A DNA stretch of 64,000 bases, taken from the NCBI RefSeq assembly GCF_007992195.1, contig NZ_BJZU01000034.1:36377-100376 (forward strand), written 5' to 3'. The DNA comes from Methylobacterium oxalidis (lineage in GTDB: Bacteria; Pseudomonadota; Alphaproteobacteria; Rhizobiales; Beijerinckiaceae). Under the pieces are notes generated by a model that saw only the letters and a program-made list of their open reading frames with translations, was not told the DNA's origin and did no database searches. Below, in pieces: positions 46,057 through 58,800 of the stretch. A program made the position numbers and the translations under genes. The first letter of the stretch is position 1. Each line of letters opens with the position of its first letter.

Positions 46057-46998
46057 ATGAGTGTCGTTCGGCGGTTTCTCGTGGCACCGTCCCTGGTGCG
46101 TCTGATCCGCAAGGAACGCGGCGGGTCCCGCATCACCGAAGGTTACTTCGCGCCCCAGGCCGGCCGCACCTCCTTCGTGCGCGTCGATGGGCAGCAGTGC
46201 CACCTGATCCTCGTGACGACGGGCCAGGACGGGAGCGCCAGCGAGGAGCGCACCGACGTGCCGCGCGCCCACGGCGACGCCCTTCTCGACGTCTGCACCG
46301 GCAAGGCGGCCTACGACCGCACGACGCTGAACGTGAACGGCCGCGAGGTGCGGATCGACCGCTACGTGAGCCCCGGCAGCCTCGACCTCATCAGCATCGC
46401 CTTCGACAACGAGAACGACGCCAACTCCTTCGTCGCCCCGGTCTGGTTCGGCCGCGAGGTCTCGCAGGACGCGGCCTACGAGCGGCACACGGTGGCGCTC
46501 CAGGGGCCGCCGCAGGCCGGCGAGATCTCCATCAACAACGCCGCCCTCGACGCGGTGCTCGACCTGATCGAGCCCCGCTTCGGCTTCGGCCGCTACAACG
46601 CCCCGAAGGCCGCGGAGGGCCGCCCGGCCGAGGGAAAGTCCGGTGAGGACGACGGCGTGGTGAACGCGCTGCGCCGGATCGCCGGCACCGGTGCCCCGGC
46701 GGCTGCGGCCGCCGCGCCGGCCGCGGCCGCGGCCGCCGTCATCGCCGCGCCCGCTCCCGAGGCCCCGGCGCCGGAGCCTGCCCCGGAGCTCGAGCCGCAG
46801 GCCGCCGCTCCCGAGGAGCCCGAGGCCGCTCAGGGCGACGCCCGCATCGACGACGTGATCGAGAGCCTGTCGGCCGCCCTCGGCGCGGCGATCCACCAGC
46901 CGCAGGAGGCGCAGAACGAGGCGCCCCGCGAGGACGACACGACCTCCGCCTTCGAGCGCTGGACCGTGCGGCCCCGCCGGACCCAGCAGCAGAACTGA
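46057..46998 (+). CDS. CYTH-like domain protein with Ala/Pro-rich region
   Basis: 313 residues. Residues 1-165 look like a CYTH fold: V-V-R-R-F-L-V-A at the start, then R-I-T-E-G-Y-F and S-F-V-R-V near residues 25-40, with later R-E-V-R-I-D-R-Y. The family E-x-E-x-K motif is replaced by V-V-R-R-F, so triphosphate tunnel activity is doubtful. Residues about 210-260 are an Ala/Pro run that is probably a linker, and the C-terminus has a short acidic helix (I-D-D-V-I-E-S-L-S-A-A-L-G). The assignment is my own pattern reading and is uncertain. It is convergent with the L,D-transpeptidase gene. Confidence 0.6.
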   Translation: MSVVRRFLVAPSLVRLIRKERGGSRITEGYFAPQAGRTSFVRVDGQQCHLILVTTGQDGSASEERTDVPRAHGDALLDVCTGKAAYDRTTLNVNGREVRIDRYVSPGSLDLISIAFDNENDANSFVAPVWFGREVSQDAAYERHTVALQGPPQAGEISINNAALDAVLDLIEPRFGFGRYNAPKAAEGRPAEGKSGEDDGVVNALRRIAGTGAPAAAAAAPAAAAAAVIAAPAPEAPAPEPAPELEPQAAAPEEPEAAQGDARIDDVIESLSAALGAAIHQPQEAQNEAPREDDTTSAFERWTVRPRRTQQQN

Positions 46999-47004
46999 GG
47001 ACGG

Positions 47005-47028
47005 GCGCCGCCGGTCCTCCGGCGGCGC
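47005..47028. terminator. Strong hairpin between convergent genes
   Basis: GCGCCGCCGG (47005-47014) and CCGGCGGCGC (47019-47028) form a perfect 10-bp stem with a TCCT loop, exactly between the CYTH-like and L,D-transpeptidase genes. It lacks a U-tract on either side but its position suggests a bidirectional 3'-end hairpin. Confidence 0.55.
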
Positions 47029-47457
47029 TCAGTTCCGGATCAGCACGCGCGCGCCGCCGTAGATCCGGGTCAACTGGAAGAGCGTGCGGGCGTTGCCGGG
47101 GCTCAGCCGGATGCAGCCGTGGCTCGCCCGGCGGCCGAGATGGCCCACCGCGTAGGTTCCGTGGATGGCGTAGCCGCCGCGGAAGAACATGGCGTGCGGC
47201 ATCGGCGAGCCGTGGTACTTCCGCGACCGCCACATCGGCGCCATCAGCCCGACCCGGTAGCTCCCGTTCGGCGTCACGAAGCCGCGACGGGCGGTCGAGA
47301 CCGGCCAGTCGTAGGCCAGCATACCGTCGACGTAGACCCGCATGCGCTGGCTCGACTGATCGATCCGCGCGACGATTCCGGCGCAGGCCGGTCCCCCGCC
47401 CGCGAGAAGGAGGAGGACCGCCAGAGCGGCGTTCCGCAGGGCGTGAGGGAGGGGCAC
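47029..47457 (-). CDS. L,D-transpeptidase (YkuD domain)
   Basis: 142 residues from GTG at 47457 with a signal peptide (A-A-L-A-V-L-L-L-L-A-G-G-G-P-A-C-A). The YkuD domain shows Q-R-M-R-V-Y-V-D-G near residue 45, T-P-N-G-S-Y-R-V, H-G-T-Y-A-V-G and the catalytic S-H-G-C-I-R-L-S-P. Enzymes of this class cross-link peptidoglycan 3-3 or attach proteins to it in the periplasm. The frame stays open further upstream, but that part is not signal-like. Confidence 0.9.
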   Translation of the reverse strand: MPLPHALRNAALAVLLLLAGGGPACAGIVARIDQSSQRMRVYVDGMLAYDWPVSTARRGFVTPNGSYRVGLMAPMWRSRKYHGSPMPHAMFFRGGYAIHGTYAVGHLGRRASHGCIRLSPGNARTLFQLTRIYGGARVLIRN

Positions 47458-47681
47458 GGCGCGGCTCGTCGGTGCGCGGCCTATGCCGGCCGCATCACTC
47501 CCTGAGTGAGGCTGCGCGGCCGTCTTGGGAAGATCGTCTTCCGCGACATCGACAGCTTTTGTAACACTCCGGCCGAGTCCGACTACCGAGGCCGAGTTGA
47601 GCGCCCGGGGCAACTTCGTTAGCGTCGCGAAAAACCAACAGAGATCAGGAAGGGCGCGCAGCGGCGCGCACGGGTGAGGAC

Positions 47682-49082
47682 ATGTCCCAGGCGACGACCC
47701 CCGCAGCACCGACGACGGCCGCCCCCGCGACAGCGACAGCCAGCGAGCCCTGGTACAAGGTCCTCTACATCCAGGTCCTGATCGCGATCGCGCTCGGCAT
47801 CGCGGTGGGCTATTTCTACCCGGATTTCGGCAAGTCGCTGAAATGGCTCGGCGACGCTTTCGTGGCGCTGATCAAGATGATGATCGCGCCGATCATCTTC
47901 TGCACCATCGTTCACGGCATCGCCTCGATCGGCGACCTCAAGAAGGTCGGCCGCGTCGGCCTCAAGGCCCTGATCTACTTCGAGGTGGTGTCCACCGTCG
48001 CGCTCCTGATCGGCGTCCTCGTCGGCGAGATCATCCAGCCCGGCGCCGACTTCCACGCCGACCCGTCGAAGCTCGACGCCAGCAAGGTCGCGACCTACGC
48101 GAGCAAGGCGGCTGCCGACTCAACCGTCGCCCACATCATGGCGCTGATCCCGAAGAGCTTCTTCGACGCCTTCGCCACCGGCGACCTGCTGCAGGTGCTG
48201 CTGATCTCGATCCTCACCGGCGTCGTCGTCACCGGCATGGGCGCGCGGGCCGAGGGCATCTCTCACGCCATCGACACGGCGGGTCAGGTCTTCTTCCGCA
48301 TCATCGGCCTCATCGTGAAGCTCGCGCCGATCGGCGCCTTCGGCGCCATGGCCTTCACAATCGGCGAGTACGGCATCCAGAAGGTGGTCGATCTCGCCTG
48401 GCTCGTCGGAACCTTCTACGTCACGGCGCTGCTCTTCGTGATCGTGGTGCTAGGCGGCATCGCGCGCTTCGCCGGCTTCTCGATCTTCCGCTTCCTCGCC
48501 TACATCAAGGACGAGTTGCTCATCGTCCTCGGCACCTCCTCCTCGGAGACCGTGCTGCCGCACATGATGACGAAGATGCGCCGCCTCGGCTGCTCCGACT
48601 CGGTGGTCGGCCTCGTCATCCCGACCGGCTACTCGTTCAACCTCGACGGCACCAACATCTACATGACGCTCGCGACCCTGTTCCTGGCGCAGGCAGTGGG
48701 GGCCGACCTCTCGATCGGCCAGTACGCGACCATCATCATCGTCGCGATGCTGACCTCGAAGGGCGCTTCGGGCGTGACGGGGGCCGGCTTCATCACGCTC
48801 GCCGCGACGCTCGCCGCGATCCCGAACAACCCGGTGCCGGTGGCCGCGATGACGCTGGTGCTCGGCATCGACAAGTTCATGTCCGAGTGCCGCGCGCTGA
48901 CGAACCTCATCGGCAACGGCGTCGCCTGCGTCGTCGTCAGCCGCTGGGAGGGCGAGCTCGACGCGACGAAGCTCAACGAGGTGATGGCCCACCCGGTCTC
49001 GATCGGCACCCACATCTCCGACGAGTCGCCCGAGCCGATGGATACGAGCGAGCGCGCCCCGAAGGTCGCCGCCGCGCAGTGA
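47682..49082 (+). CDS. dctA: C4-dicarboxylate transporter (DctA)
   Basis: 466 residues of the dicarboxylate/cation symporter family. Eight transmembrane segments and two hairpins are visible. Typical blocks are [16 protein letters not shown], the Ser-rich hairpin tip [23 protein letters not shown] (cation site) and [12 protein letters not shown]. It takes up succinate, malate and fumarate with Na+ or H+. No dctBD genes are adjacent. An ORF overlap with upstream low-complexity sequence was disregarded. Confidence 0.95.
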   Translation: MSQATTPAAPTTAAPATATASEPWYKVLYIQVLIAIALGIAVGYFYPDFGKSLKWLGDAFVALIKMMIAPIIFCTIVHGIASIGDLKKVGRVGLKALIYFEVVSTVALLIGVLVGEIIQPGADFHADPSKLDASKVATYASKAAADSTVAHIMALIPKSFFDAFATGDLLQVLLISILTGVVVTGMGARAEGISHAIDTAGQVFFRIIGLIVKLAPIGAFGAMAFTIGEYGIQKVVDLAWLVGTFYVTALLFVIVVLGGIARFAGFSIFRFLAYIKDELLIVLGTSSSETVLPHMMTKMRRLGCSDSVVGLVIPTGYSFNLDGTNIYMTLATLFLAQAVGADLSIGQYATIIIVAMLTSKGASGVTGAGFITLAATLAAIPNNPVPVAAMTLVLGIDKFMSECRALTNLIGNGVACVVVSRWEGELDATKLNEVMAHPVSIGTHISDESPEPMDTSERAPKVAAAQ

Positions 49083-49089
49083 CGGGCGA

Positions 49090-50004
49090 ATGAGCGCGGA
49101 GACCTTCCGCCTCGGCATCGATCTCGGCGGCACCAAGATCGCCGGCATCGTCCTCGACCGGGCGGGCCGGGCCCTCGCCGAGGGCCGCATCCCGGCGCCG
49201 CGCGGGGCGTACGGGGCGACGGTCGAGGCGGTGACGGGCCTCGTCCGCCGCCTGGAGGCCGAGGCCGAGGGCGCCTGCAGCGTCGGCATCGGCATGCCGG
49301 GCGCGGTCTCGGCCCGCACCGGGCTCATCAAGAACGCGAACTCGACCTGGCTCAACGGCCGGCCCTTCGTCGCCGACCTCTGCGCCGCGCTGGGCCGCCC
49401 CGTGCGGGTCGAGAACGATGCCAACTGCCTCGCCGTCTCGGAGGCCGTCGACGGCGCGGGGGCGGGTGCCGAGACCGTCTGGGCGATCATCCTCGGCACC
49501 GGGGTCGGCTCCGGCATCGCGATCCGGGGCCGGGTGTTGTCGGGGCGGGACCGCATCGCGGGGGAGTGGGGCCACAACCCGCTGCCGGCGCCCCGCGGCG
49601 ACGAGCGCCCCGGCCCCGCCTGCTACTGCGGCCGGAGCGGCTGCATCGAGACCTTCCTGTCCGGGCCCGGGCTCTCGGCCGACCACGCCCGGCGCACGGG
49701 CGATCCCCTTTCGGGCGAGGCGATCGTCGCCGCGCTCCGCGCGGGCGACGCGGGAGCGCGGGCCACGTTCTCCGTCTATCTCGACCGGCTCGGGCGCGCC
49801 GTCGCCCACGTCGTCAACATCCTCGACCCCGACGTCATCGTCATCGGCGGCGGGCTCTCCCGGGTGCCCGAACTCCTCGCCGGGCTGCCCGCCGCGACCG
49901 CGCCCCACGTCTTCTCGGACGCGTTCGACACGCCTGTCCGCCCGAGCCTGCACGGGGACGCCTCGGGCGTGCGCGGCGCGGCGTGGCTGTGGAACGAGGG
50001 TTGA
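49090..50004 (+). CDS. ROK-family sugar kinase
   Basis: 304 residues. The ATP-binding opening is L-G-I-D-L-G-G-T-K-I-A-G, followed by V-E-N-D-A-N-C-L-A and the ROK zinc motif with E-W-G-H then C-Y-C-G-R-S-G-C-I-E. Members phosphorylate glucose, fructose, N-acetylglucosamine or N-acetylmannosamine; the E-W-G-H-N-P-L-P segment fits fructokinase/GlcNAc kinase types. It begins 8 bp after dctA, so it may share the dctA transcript. Confidence 0.88.
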   Translation: MSAETFRLGIDLGGTKIAGIVLDRAGRALAEGRIPAPRGAYGATVEAVTGLVRRLEAEAEGACSVGIGMPGAVSARTGLIKNANSTWLNGRPFVADLCAALGRPVRVENDANCLAVSEAVDGAGAGAETVWAIILGTGVGSGIAIRGRVLSGRDRIAGEWGHNPLPAPRGDERPGPACYCGRSGCIETFLSGPGLSADHARRTGDPLSGEAIVAALRAGDAGARATFSVYLDRLGRAVAHVVNILDPDVIVIGGGLSRVPELLAGLPAATAPHVFSDAFDTPVRPSLHGDASGVRGAAWLWNEG

Positions 50005-50044
50005 GGCGGGTCGACAAAGACTCTTGCCAACGGCTCGCGACGCA

Positions 50045-50062
50045 CATAAAGATATCTTTATG
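50045..50062. promoter_or_regulatory. Perfect 18-bp palindrome over the regulator start codon
   Basis: CATAAAGATATCTTTATG is a perfect palindrome whose last three bases are the ATG of the ArsR-type regulator gene. AT-rich palindromes of this shape are typical ArsR-family operators, and SahR-type regulators of the methionine cycle use related sites. It is striking in such GC-rich DNA and probably mediates autoregulation of the regulator-metF-metH unit. Confidence 0.75.
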
Positions 50063-51076
50063 TCTAACGAGCGCACCATCGCGGCAGCTCCGGTCCCCTT
50101 CGCGGACGCCCTCGGCGTCCTGCGCGCGGCGGCCGAGGAGACGCGCCTGCGCATCCTGGCCCTGCTGGCGGACGGTGAGCTCTCGGTCTCCGACCTCACC
50201 GACATCCTCGGCCAGTCGCAGCCGCGCATCTCGCGCCATCTGAAGCTCCTTGTGGAGGCCGGGCTGATCGAGCGGCACCGGGAGGGCGCCTGGGCCTTCT
50301 TCCGCCTCTGCGAGGGGGCCGCGGGCCTCGTCGATCCCCTGATCGCCGGGCTCGACCGCGGGGTGCCGCCGCTCTCGGAGGATCAGGCCCGGCGCGAGGC
50401 GGTGCGGGCGCAGCGCGCGGAGGCCGCGCAGAGCTTCTTCGCGCGGCTCGCCCCGAAATGGGACCGCCTCCGCTCCCTCCACGTGCCGGAGGCCACCGTC
50501 GAGGCGGCGGTGCTCGAGGTGCTGGGCTCGCGCCCGATCCAGAGCCTCATCGATCTCGGCACCGGCACCGGCCGCATGCTGGCGCTGCTCGCCCCCCGCG
50601 CCGGCCGCGCCACCGGCCTCGATTCGAGCCACGCCATGCTGTCGGTGGCGCGCGCGAATCTGGAGCGGCTCGGGTTGTCGCGGGTGGATCTGCGCCAGGG
50701 AGACATCCACGCGCCGCCCTTCGGCCGCGGCAGCTTCGACCTCGTGGTGGTGCACCAGGTTCTGCACTATCTCGACGATCCGACCCGGGCCCTGCGCGAG
50801 GCGGCCCGCCTCGTCGCGCCGGGCGGGCGCCTTCTGGTGGTCGATTTCGCGCCGCATGATCTCGAGTTCCTGCGCGAGTCGCAGGCCCATCGCCGGCTCG
50901 GCTTCGCCCCCGAGCAGGTGTCGGCCTGGCTCGCCGAGGCCGGGCTCGGCTCCGTTGAGACCCGCGATCTCGCCCCGACCGCGCAGGCCGAGCACCAGCT
51001 CACCGTCACCCTCTGGCTCGCCGAGGAGAGCCGAGAGGGCCTGGACGATCTCGCCGAGGAGCGTGCGGTCGCCTGA
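50060..51076 (+). CDS. ArsR-type regulator fused to a SAM-dependent methyltransferase (SahR-like)
   Basis: 338 residues. Residues 15-100 form an ArsR winged helix (E-E-T-R-L-R-I-L-A-L-L-A-D-G-E-L-S-V, then S-Q-P-R-I-S-R-H-L-K-L-L as the recognition helix). Residues 125-338 form a class I methyltransferase with L-I-D-L-G-T-G-T-G-R-M-L and L-D-S-S-H-A-M. Such fusions are linked to methionine-cycle genes and are proposed to sense S-adenosylhomocysteine (SahR). The gene is followed by metF and metH on the same strand and has a palindromic site at its start. Effector is inferred. Confidence 0.9.
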   Translation: MSNERTIAAAPVPFADALGVLRAAAEETRLRILALLADGELSVSDLTDILGQSQPRISRHLKLLVEAGLIERHREGAWAFFRLCEGAAGLVDPLIAGLDRGVPPLSEDQARREAVRAQRAEAAQSFFARLAPKWDRLRSLHVPEATVEAAVLEVLGSRPIQSLIDLGTGTGRMLALLAPRAGRATGLDSSHAMLSVARANLERLGLSRVDLRQGDIHAPPFGRGSFDLVVVHQVLHYLDDPTRALREAARLVAPGGRLLVVDFAPHDLEFLRESQAHRRLGFAPEQVSAWLAEAGLGSVETRDLAPTAQAEHQLTVTLWLAEESREGLDDLAEERAVA

Positions 51077-51147
51077 CCGCCCGCAGGAATGCAGCGCCTG
51101 CGCCGGCCGAGCCGGGGCGGGTCGAACGGAACCACAAGAGGACCGCC

Positions 51148-52065
51148 ATGCCCGCTTCCACCTACCGCGCGAGCCGCGAGGGCTGCCGCCCGATCCGGGT
51201 CTCCTTCGAGTTCTTCCCCCCGAAGACCGAGGAGATGGAGAGGACGCTCTGGTCGTCCATCGAGCGCCTCGCACCCCTGCACCCGAGCTTCGTCTCGGTG
51301 ACCTACGGCGCGGGCGGCTCGACGCGCGAGCGCACCCACAACACCGTGGCCCGCATGGTGCGCGAGACGAACCTGAAGCCCGCCGCCCACCTCACCTGCG
51401 TCAACGCCACCCGGGACGAGGTGGACGAGGTGGTGCGCTCCTACTGGGACGTCGGCGTGCGTCACATCGTGGCGCTGCGCGGTGATCCGGCCGAGGGCGT
51501 CGGCTCGGCCTACGCGCCCCATCCGGGCGGTTACCGGCAGACCTGCGACCTCGTCGCGGGCATCAAGCGCATCGGCGACTTCCAGGTCTCAGTTTCGGCC
51601 TACCCGGAGAAGCACCCGGAGGCCGCCTCCCTCGACGCCGACATCGACGCCCTGAAGGCGAAGGTCGATGCGGGCGCGGACCGGGCCATCACGCAGTTCT
51701 TCTTTGAGAACGACGTGTACCTGCGCTACGTCGACCGGGTGCGGGCGCGCGGCATCGACATCCCGATCGTGCCGGGCATCCTGCCCGTGCAGAACTTCAA
51801 GCAGGCGGCGAACTTCGCCCGCCGCACCGGCGCCTCGGTGCCCGAGTGGCTCGCCCACCGCTTCGAGGGGCTCGACGACGACGTCGACACCCGCCGCTTG
51901 ATCGCGGGCGCGGTGGCGGCCGAGCAGGTGCTCGACCTCGTGGACCGCGGCATCCACGACTTCCACTTCTACTCGATGAACCGCGCCGACCTCGTCTACG
52001 CGATCTGCCACCTGCTCGGCCTGCGCGCCGAGCGCCCCGCGGCGGCGGAGCGCGCGGCGGCCTGA
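51148..52065 (+). CDS. metF: 5,10-Methylenetetrahydrofolate reductase
   Basis: 305 residues of a TIM-barrel [18 protein letters not shown] near residue 18 contains the catalytic Glu, followed by [22 protein letters not shown] and Q-F-F-F-E-N. It uses FAD and NAD(P)H to make 5-methyl-THF for MetH. GAACGGAACCACAAGAGGA lies before the ATG. The N-terminal 15 residues are a short lead. Confidence 0.96.
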   Translation: MPASTYRASREGCRPIRVSFEFFPPKTEEMERTLWSSIERLAPLHPSFVSVTYGAGGSTRERTHNTVARMVRETNLKPAAHLTCVNATRDEVDEVVRSYWDVGVRHIVALRGDPAEGVGSAYAPHPGGYRQTCDLVAGIKRIGDFQVSVSAYPEKHPEAASLDADIDALKAKVDAGADRAITQFFFENDVYLRYVDRVRARGIDIPIVPGILPVQNFKQAANFARRTGASVPEWLAHRFEGLDDDVDTRRLIAGAVAAEQVLDLVDRGIHDFHFYSMNRADLVYAICHLLGLRAERPAAAERAAA

Positions 52066-52129
52066 CATCCGCAGCATTCACGCCTGCCCGCGCGGGGCGG
52101 GGGATGACCGTAGCAACCCGAGAGACCTG

Positions 52130-55879
<3,750 letters not shown>

Positions 55880-55937
55880 GCGGAAGAGCCTCCGGGTCTC
55901 GGTGAGGCGAAATCTGCCAAAGCTGCAGTATCGAGGG

Positions 55938-55962
55938 CCGCAAAGAGCATTTGCGGTCTTTC
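55938..55962 (+). terminator. Rho-independent terminator after metH
   Basis: CCGCAAA (55938-55944) and TTTGCGG (55950-55956) pair perfectly around a GAGCA loop and are followed by TCTTTCG. It lies about 60 bp past the metH stop and closes the regulator-metF-metH unit. Confidence 0.8.
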
Positions 55963-56042
55963 GTTCCCGCCAGAACTTCGGCTTGGATCAAGGTCTTTCT
56001 TAAATGTGCCGCCCCTAACCTCCTGGAAATCGGGAGGTCGTC

Positions 56043-57755
56043 ATGACGTGGTTGAAGCAGAGCAAGGAGCAGAGGAGCGACGGCGAGGCACTGCTGCGAT
56101 CGCTCGACCGTTCGCTCGCGACGATCGAGTTCGCGATGGACGGCACCATCCTCGACGCCAACCCGAACTTCCTCGCGCTGATGGGCTACGACCTCGAAGA
56201 GGTTCGCGGCCGGCACCACCGCATGTTCGTCGAGCCGGGGGTCGCCGAGAGCGAGGCCTATCGGGACTTCTGGCAGGACCTGAAGCGGGGCCACTACCAG
56301 TCGGCCGAGTTCAAGAGGATCGGCCGCGGCGGCCGCGAGGTCTGGATCCAGGCGACCTACAACCCGATCCTCGACCGTCACGGCCGCCCGGTCCGGGTGG
56401 TGAAGTTCGCCACCGACGTCACGGACGAGACGCGGCGCAACGCCGATTTCCGCGGGCAGGTCGCCGCGGTCAACAAGTCCCAGGCCGTGGCCCACCTCGC
56501 GATGGACGGCACCCTCCTCGACGCCAACGACGTGTTCCTGCGCCTGTTCGGCTACGAGCGCGAGGCGGTGGTCAGCCAGCATCACCGGATCTTCATGGAG
56601 CCGGCGGCGGTGGAGGGGTGGGACTACGCCTCGTTCTGGCAGAAGCTGCGGGCGGGGGAGTACCAGCAGGGCGAGTTCAAGCGCGTCGCCCACGGCGGGC
56701 GCGAGGTTTGGATCCAGGCGAGCTACAACCCGATCCTCGACAGGGACGGCCGACCCTTCAAGGTGGTGAAGTTCGCCACCGACGTCACGGCGACCAAGCT
56801 GCGGACGGCCGACTTCACCGGGCAGTTCGAGGCGATCAGCCGCTCCCAGGCGGTGATCCAGTTCGATCTCGACGGCGTCGTGCTCGACGCCAACGAGAAC
56901 TTCTGCGACGCGATGGGCTACCGGGTCGGCGATATCCGCGGGCACCACCACCGCATGTTCGTGGAGCCGGCCTACGCGGCGAGCCGCGAGTACGACGAGT
57001 TCTGGCAGCGCCTGCGCCGGGGCGAGTTCTTCTCCGCGATCTTCGAGCGCGTCGGCCGCAACGGGCGCAAGGTCTCGATCCAGGCGACCTACAACCCGAT
57101 CCTCGACATGAACGGCCGGCCCTTCAAGGTGGTGAAGTACGCCACCGACGTGACGCTCAACATGGAGGCGCGTGCCCGCGCCGTCGGGGCGACGGCACAG
57201 ACCCTGAGCAACGTGCAGTCGGTGGCCGCGGCCGCCGAGCAGATGAGCGCCTCGGTCTCCGAGATCGCGGGCGTCATGGTGCGCTCGAAGATGGCCGTCG
57301 ACACGATCAACGGCGAGGCCGAGGTCGCGGACCACGCCCAGATGCGCCTGCGGCAGGCGGCCCAGTCGATGGACGGGGTGGTTCAGGCGATCACGAAGAT
57401 CGCCGAGCAGATCAACCTGCTGGCCCTCAACGCGACGATCGAGGCCGTGCGCGCGGGCGAGGCCGGCAAGGGCTTCGCGATCGTGGCCAACGAGGTGAAG
57501 AACCTCGCCAACCAGGCGACGGTGGCGACCTCGCGGATCTCGGAGGAGATCGCGGCCATGCAGGGCGTCTCCGACGAGGTCGCCGACACCCTGGCCTCGA
57601 TCAGCAAAGGGATCTCCTCGGTGCAGGAATTCGTGACGCAGGCCGCCTGCGCGATCGAGGAGCAGAGTGCCGTGACGCGCGACATCTCGGTCAGCATGCA
57701 GAACGCGGCGGTGGACGTGCGCAGCATCGGCGAGGGCCTCGCCGCCTGGGCCTAG
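56043..57755 (+). CDS. Soluble methyl-accepting chemotaxis protein with three PAS domains
   Basis: 570 residues with no transmembrane segment or signal peptide. Residues 20-385 are three PAS domains of 122 residues each, followed by an MCP signalling domain with the hairpin tip [17 protein letters not shown] near residue 460. Cytoplasmic PAS receptors of this kind usually sense redox, light or small metabolites through a bound cofactor. No cheA or cheW is adjacent. The clear His/Cys ligand for a particular cofactor cannot be assigned from sequence. Confidence 0.92.
   Translation: MTWLKQSKEQRSDGEALLRSLDRSLATIEFAMDGTILDANPNFLALMGYDLEEVRGRHHRMFVEPGVAESEAYRDFWQDLKRGHYQSAEFKRIGRGGREVWIQATYNPILDRHGRPVRVVKFATDVTDETRRNADFRGQVAAVNKSQAVAHLAMDGTLLDANDVFLRLFGYEREAVVSQHHRIFMEPAAVEGWDYASFWQKLRAGEYQQGEFKRVAHGGREVWIQASYNPILDRDGRPFKVVKFATDVTATKLRTADFTGQFEAISRSQAVIQFDLDGVVLDANENFCDAMGYRVGDIRGHHHRMFVEPAYAASREYDEFWQRLRRGEFFSAIFERVGRNGRKVSIQATYNPILDMNGRPFKVVKYATDVTLNMEARARAVGATAQTLSNVQSVAAAAEQMSASVSEIAGVMVRSKMAVDTINGEAEVADHAQMRLRQAAQSMDGVVQAITKIAEQINLLALNATIEAVRAGEAGKGFAIVANEVKNLANQATVATSRISEEIAAMQGVSDEVADTLASISKGISSVQEFVTQAACAIEEQSAVTRDISVSMQNAAVDVRSIGEGLAAWA
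56100..57197 (+). repeat. Three tandem 366-bp PAS-coding repeats
   Basis: The block encoding [11 protein letters not shown] (or a close variant) recurs with its GATCC at 56345, 56711 and 57077, exactly 366 bp (122 codons) apart, and the G-A-T-G-G-A-C-G-G blocks at 56135 and 56501 keep the same period. The spacing indicates internal duplication with later divergence. Confidence 0.85.
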
Positions 57756-57889
57756 GGCGGCGCTCCCCCATCGGGAACCGGGCACAGTCCCGCCTTTCCC
57801 GCCGAGCGTGTCCTGACCGAGCTTGACCGCGGGCCGGGAGCCGCTTCAATGCGGGCGGCGGCGGGAGATCCGAGGAGAGCCCGGTCGGG

Positions 57890-58336
57890 ATGGCGATGAC
57901 AGGCAGACGGCTCGTTCCGGTTCTCGCCCTCGGCCTGTCGGTCGCGGGTTGCACCGGCTTCTCCTACATCTCGAAGACCTATGTGAGCCTCACGCCGCAG
58001 GTCGTGACGATCGGCTGCAACGATCCCTATGAGGTCTACGACCAGCGCCAGCAGCGCCGGATGCTGATCGTCTCGAACGCCCTGCGGGAAGTGACGGGCT
58101 GCGGCATCGGCGACCGCTATGCCGGGCACGACCCGGCGGCGACCCGGACGGAACGCTTCCGCCTCGCCGCCCGCACCTACCTCGACGAGACCCTGCGCGA
58201 GGATTGCCGGATCTCCGGCGAGACCATCTTCACCGACCTGCAGACCGAGTTCGCCTACACCTGCGCCGGACCAGTCGAGCCCCGCGGAAGCCGGGTGCCG
58301 CGCCTGCCGGGCCGCCGCGAGGTCGGCGTGCGCTGA
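57890..58336 (+). CDS. Hypothetical lipoprotein
   Basis: 148 residues. The N-terminus is a lipoprotein signal (L-V-P-V-L-A-L-G-L-S-V-A-G-C) with the lipidation Cys at about residue 21. Four further Cys (I-G-C-N-D, T-G-C-G-I, E-D-C-R, Y-T-C-A) are suitable for disulfides in the periplasm. No known domain seen. ATG at 57896 is an alternative start two codons later. Confidence 0.72.
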   Translation: MAMTGRRLVPVLALGLSVAGCTGFSYISKTYVSLTPQVVTIGCNDPYEVYDQRQQRRMLIVSNALREVTGCGIGDRYAGHDPAATRTERFRLAARTYLDETLREDCRISGETIFTDLQTEFAYTCAGPVEPRGSRVPRLPGRREVGVR

Positions 58337-58355
58337 GCGCGTCCGCGCGAGGGGC

Positions 58356-58592
58356 CTAATCCCCGCTCGCCGGGTGTGGGAATGTCCGCTCCATCGCGTC
58401 GCCGGCGGCGGCGAGCAGCGCCCGGGCGAGGTTGCGGGCCTCGCCCCGGTCGAGATCGAGGATGGCGGTGAGGGGGCGTCCGTCGAGGTCGTTCAGGCCG
58501 AATTCGAGGCGGACCCCGTCCTCGGCCGCGGCCACCGAAAGGCTCCAGTCGCGGCTTCTGTCGCGGCTCCTCTCTGATCCGTTCATCGGCAT
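58356..58592 (-). CDS. Small hypothetical protein
   Basis: 78 residues, M-P-M-N-G-S-E-R-S then L-S-V-A-A-A-E-D-G-V-R-L-E-F-G-L and an A/L/R-rich helix (E-A-R-N-L-A-R-A-L-L-A-A-A-G-D). AAGAGG lies four bases before the ATG at 58592. The pattern is two strands followed by a helix. Convergent with the lipoprotein gene. Function unknown. Confidence 0.6.
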   Translation of the reverse strand: MPMNGSERSRDRSRDWSLSVAAAEDGVRLEFGLNDLDGRPLTAILDLDRGEARNLARALLAAAGDAMERTFPHPASGD

Positions 58593-58800
58593 CGCGCCTC
58601 TTGGCCCGCACGCGCCCCGCGGTGCCCGCCCTGCATGGCGCATCGCGCGGGCGCTGGCCAGCGCCTTCGGGGACGGAGCGGGCGGGCCTCCCGCAAAATC
58701 GCATGGCTCGCCCGCTCGATTGATCGGCCCGTCCGATTGACGCCCCGGCCGCCCCGGTGCTTTACGCGCCCTCGTCACAGAAGCGAGGGAATGTCACGCG

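Noticed and set aside
52066..52129. Possible riboswitch upstream of metH
   Set aside because: The metF-metH gap is only 64 bp and lacks the B12 box or a SAM-riboswitch pattern.
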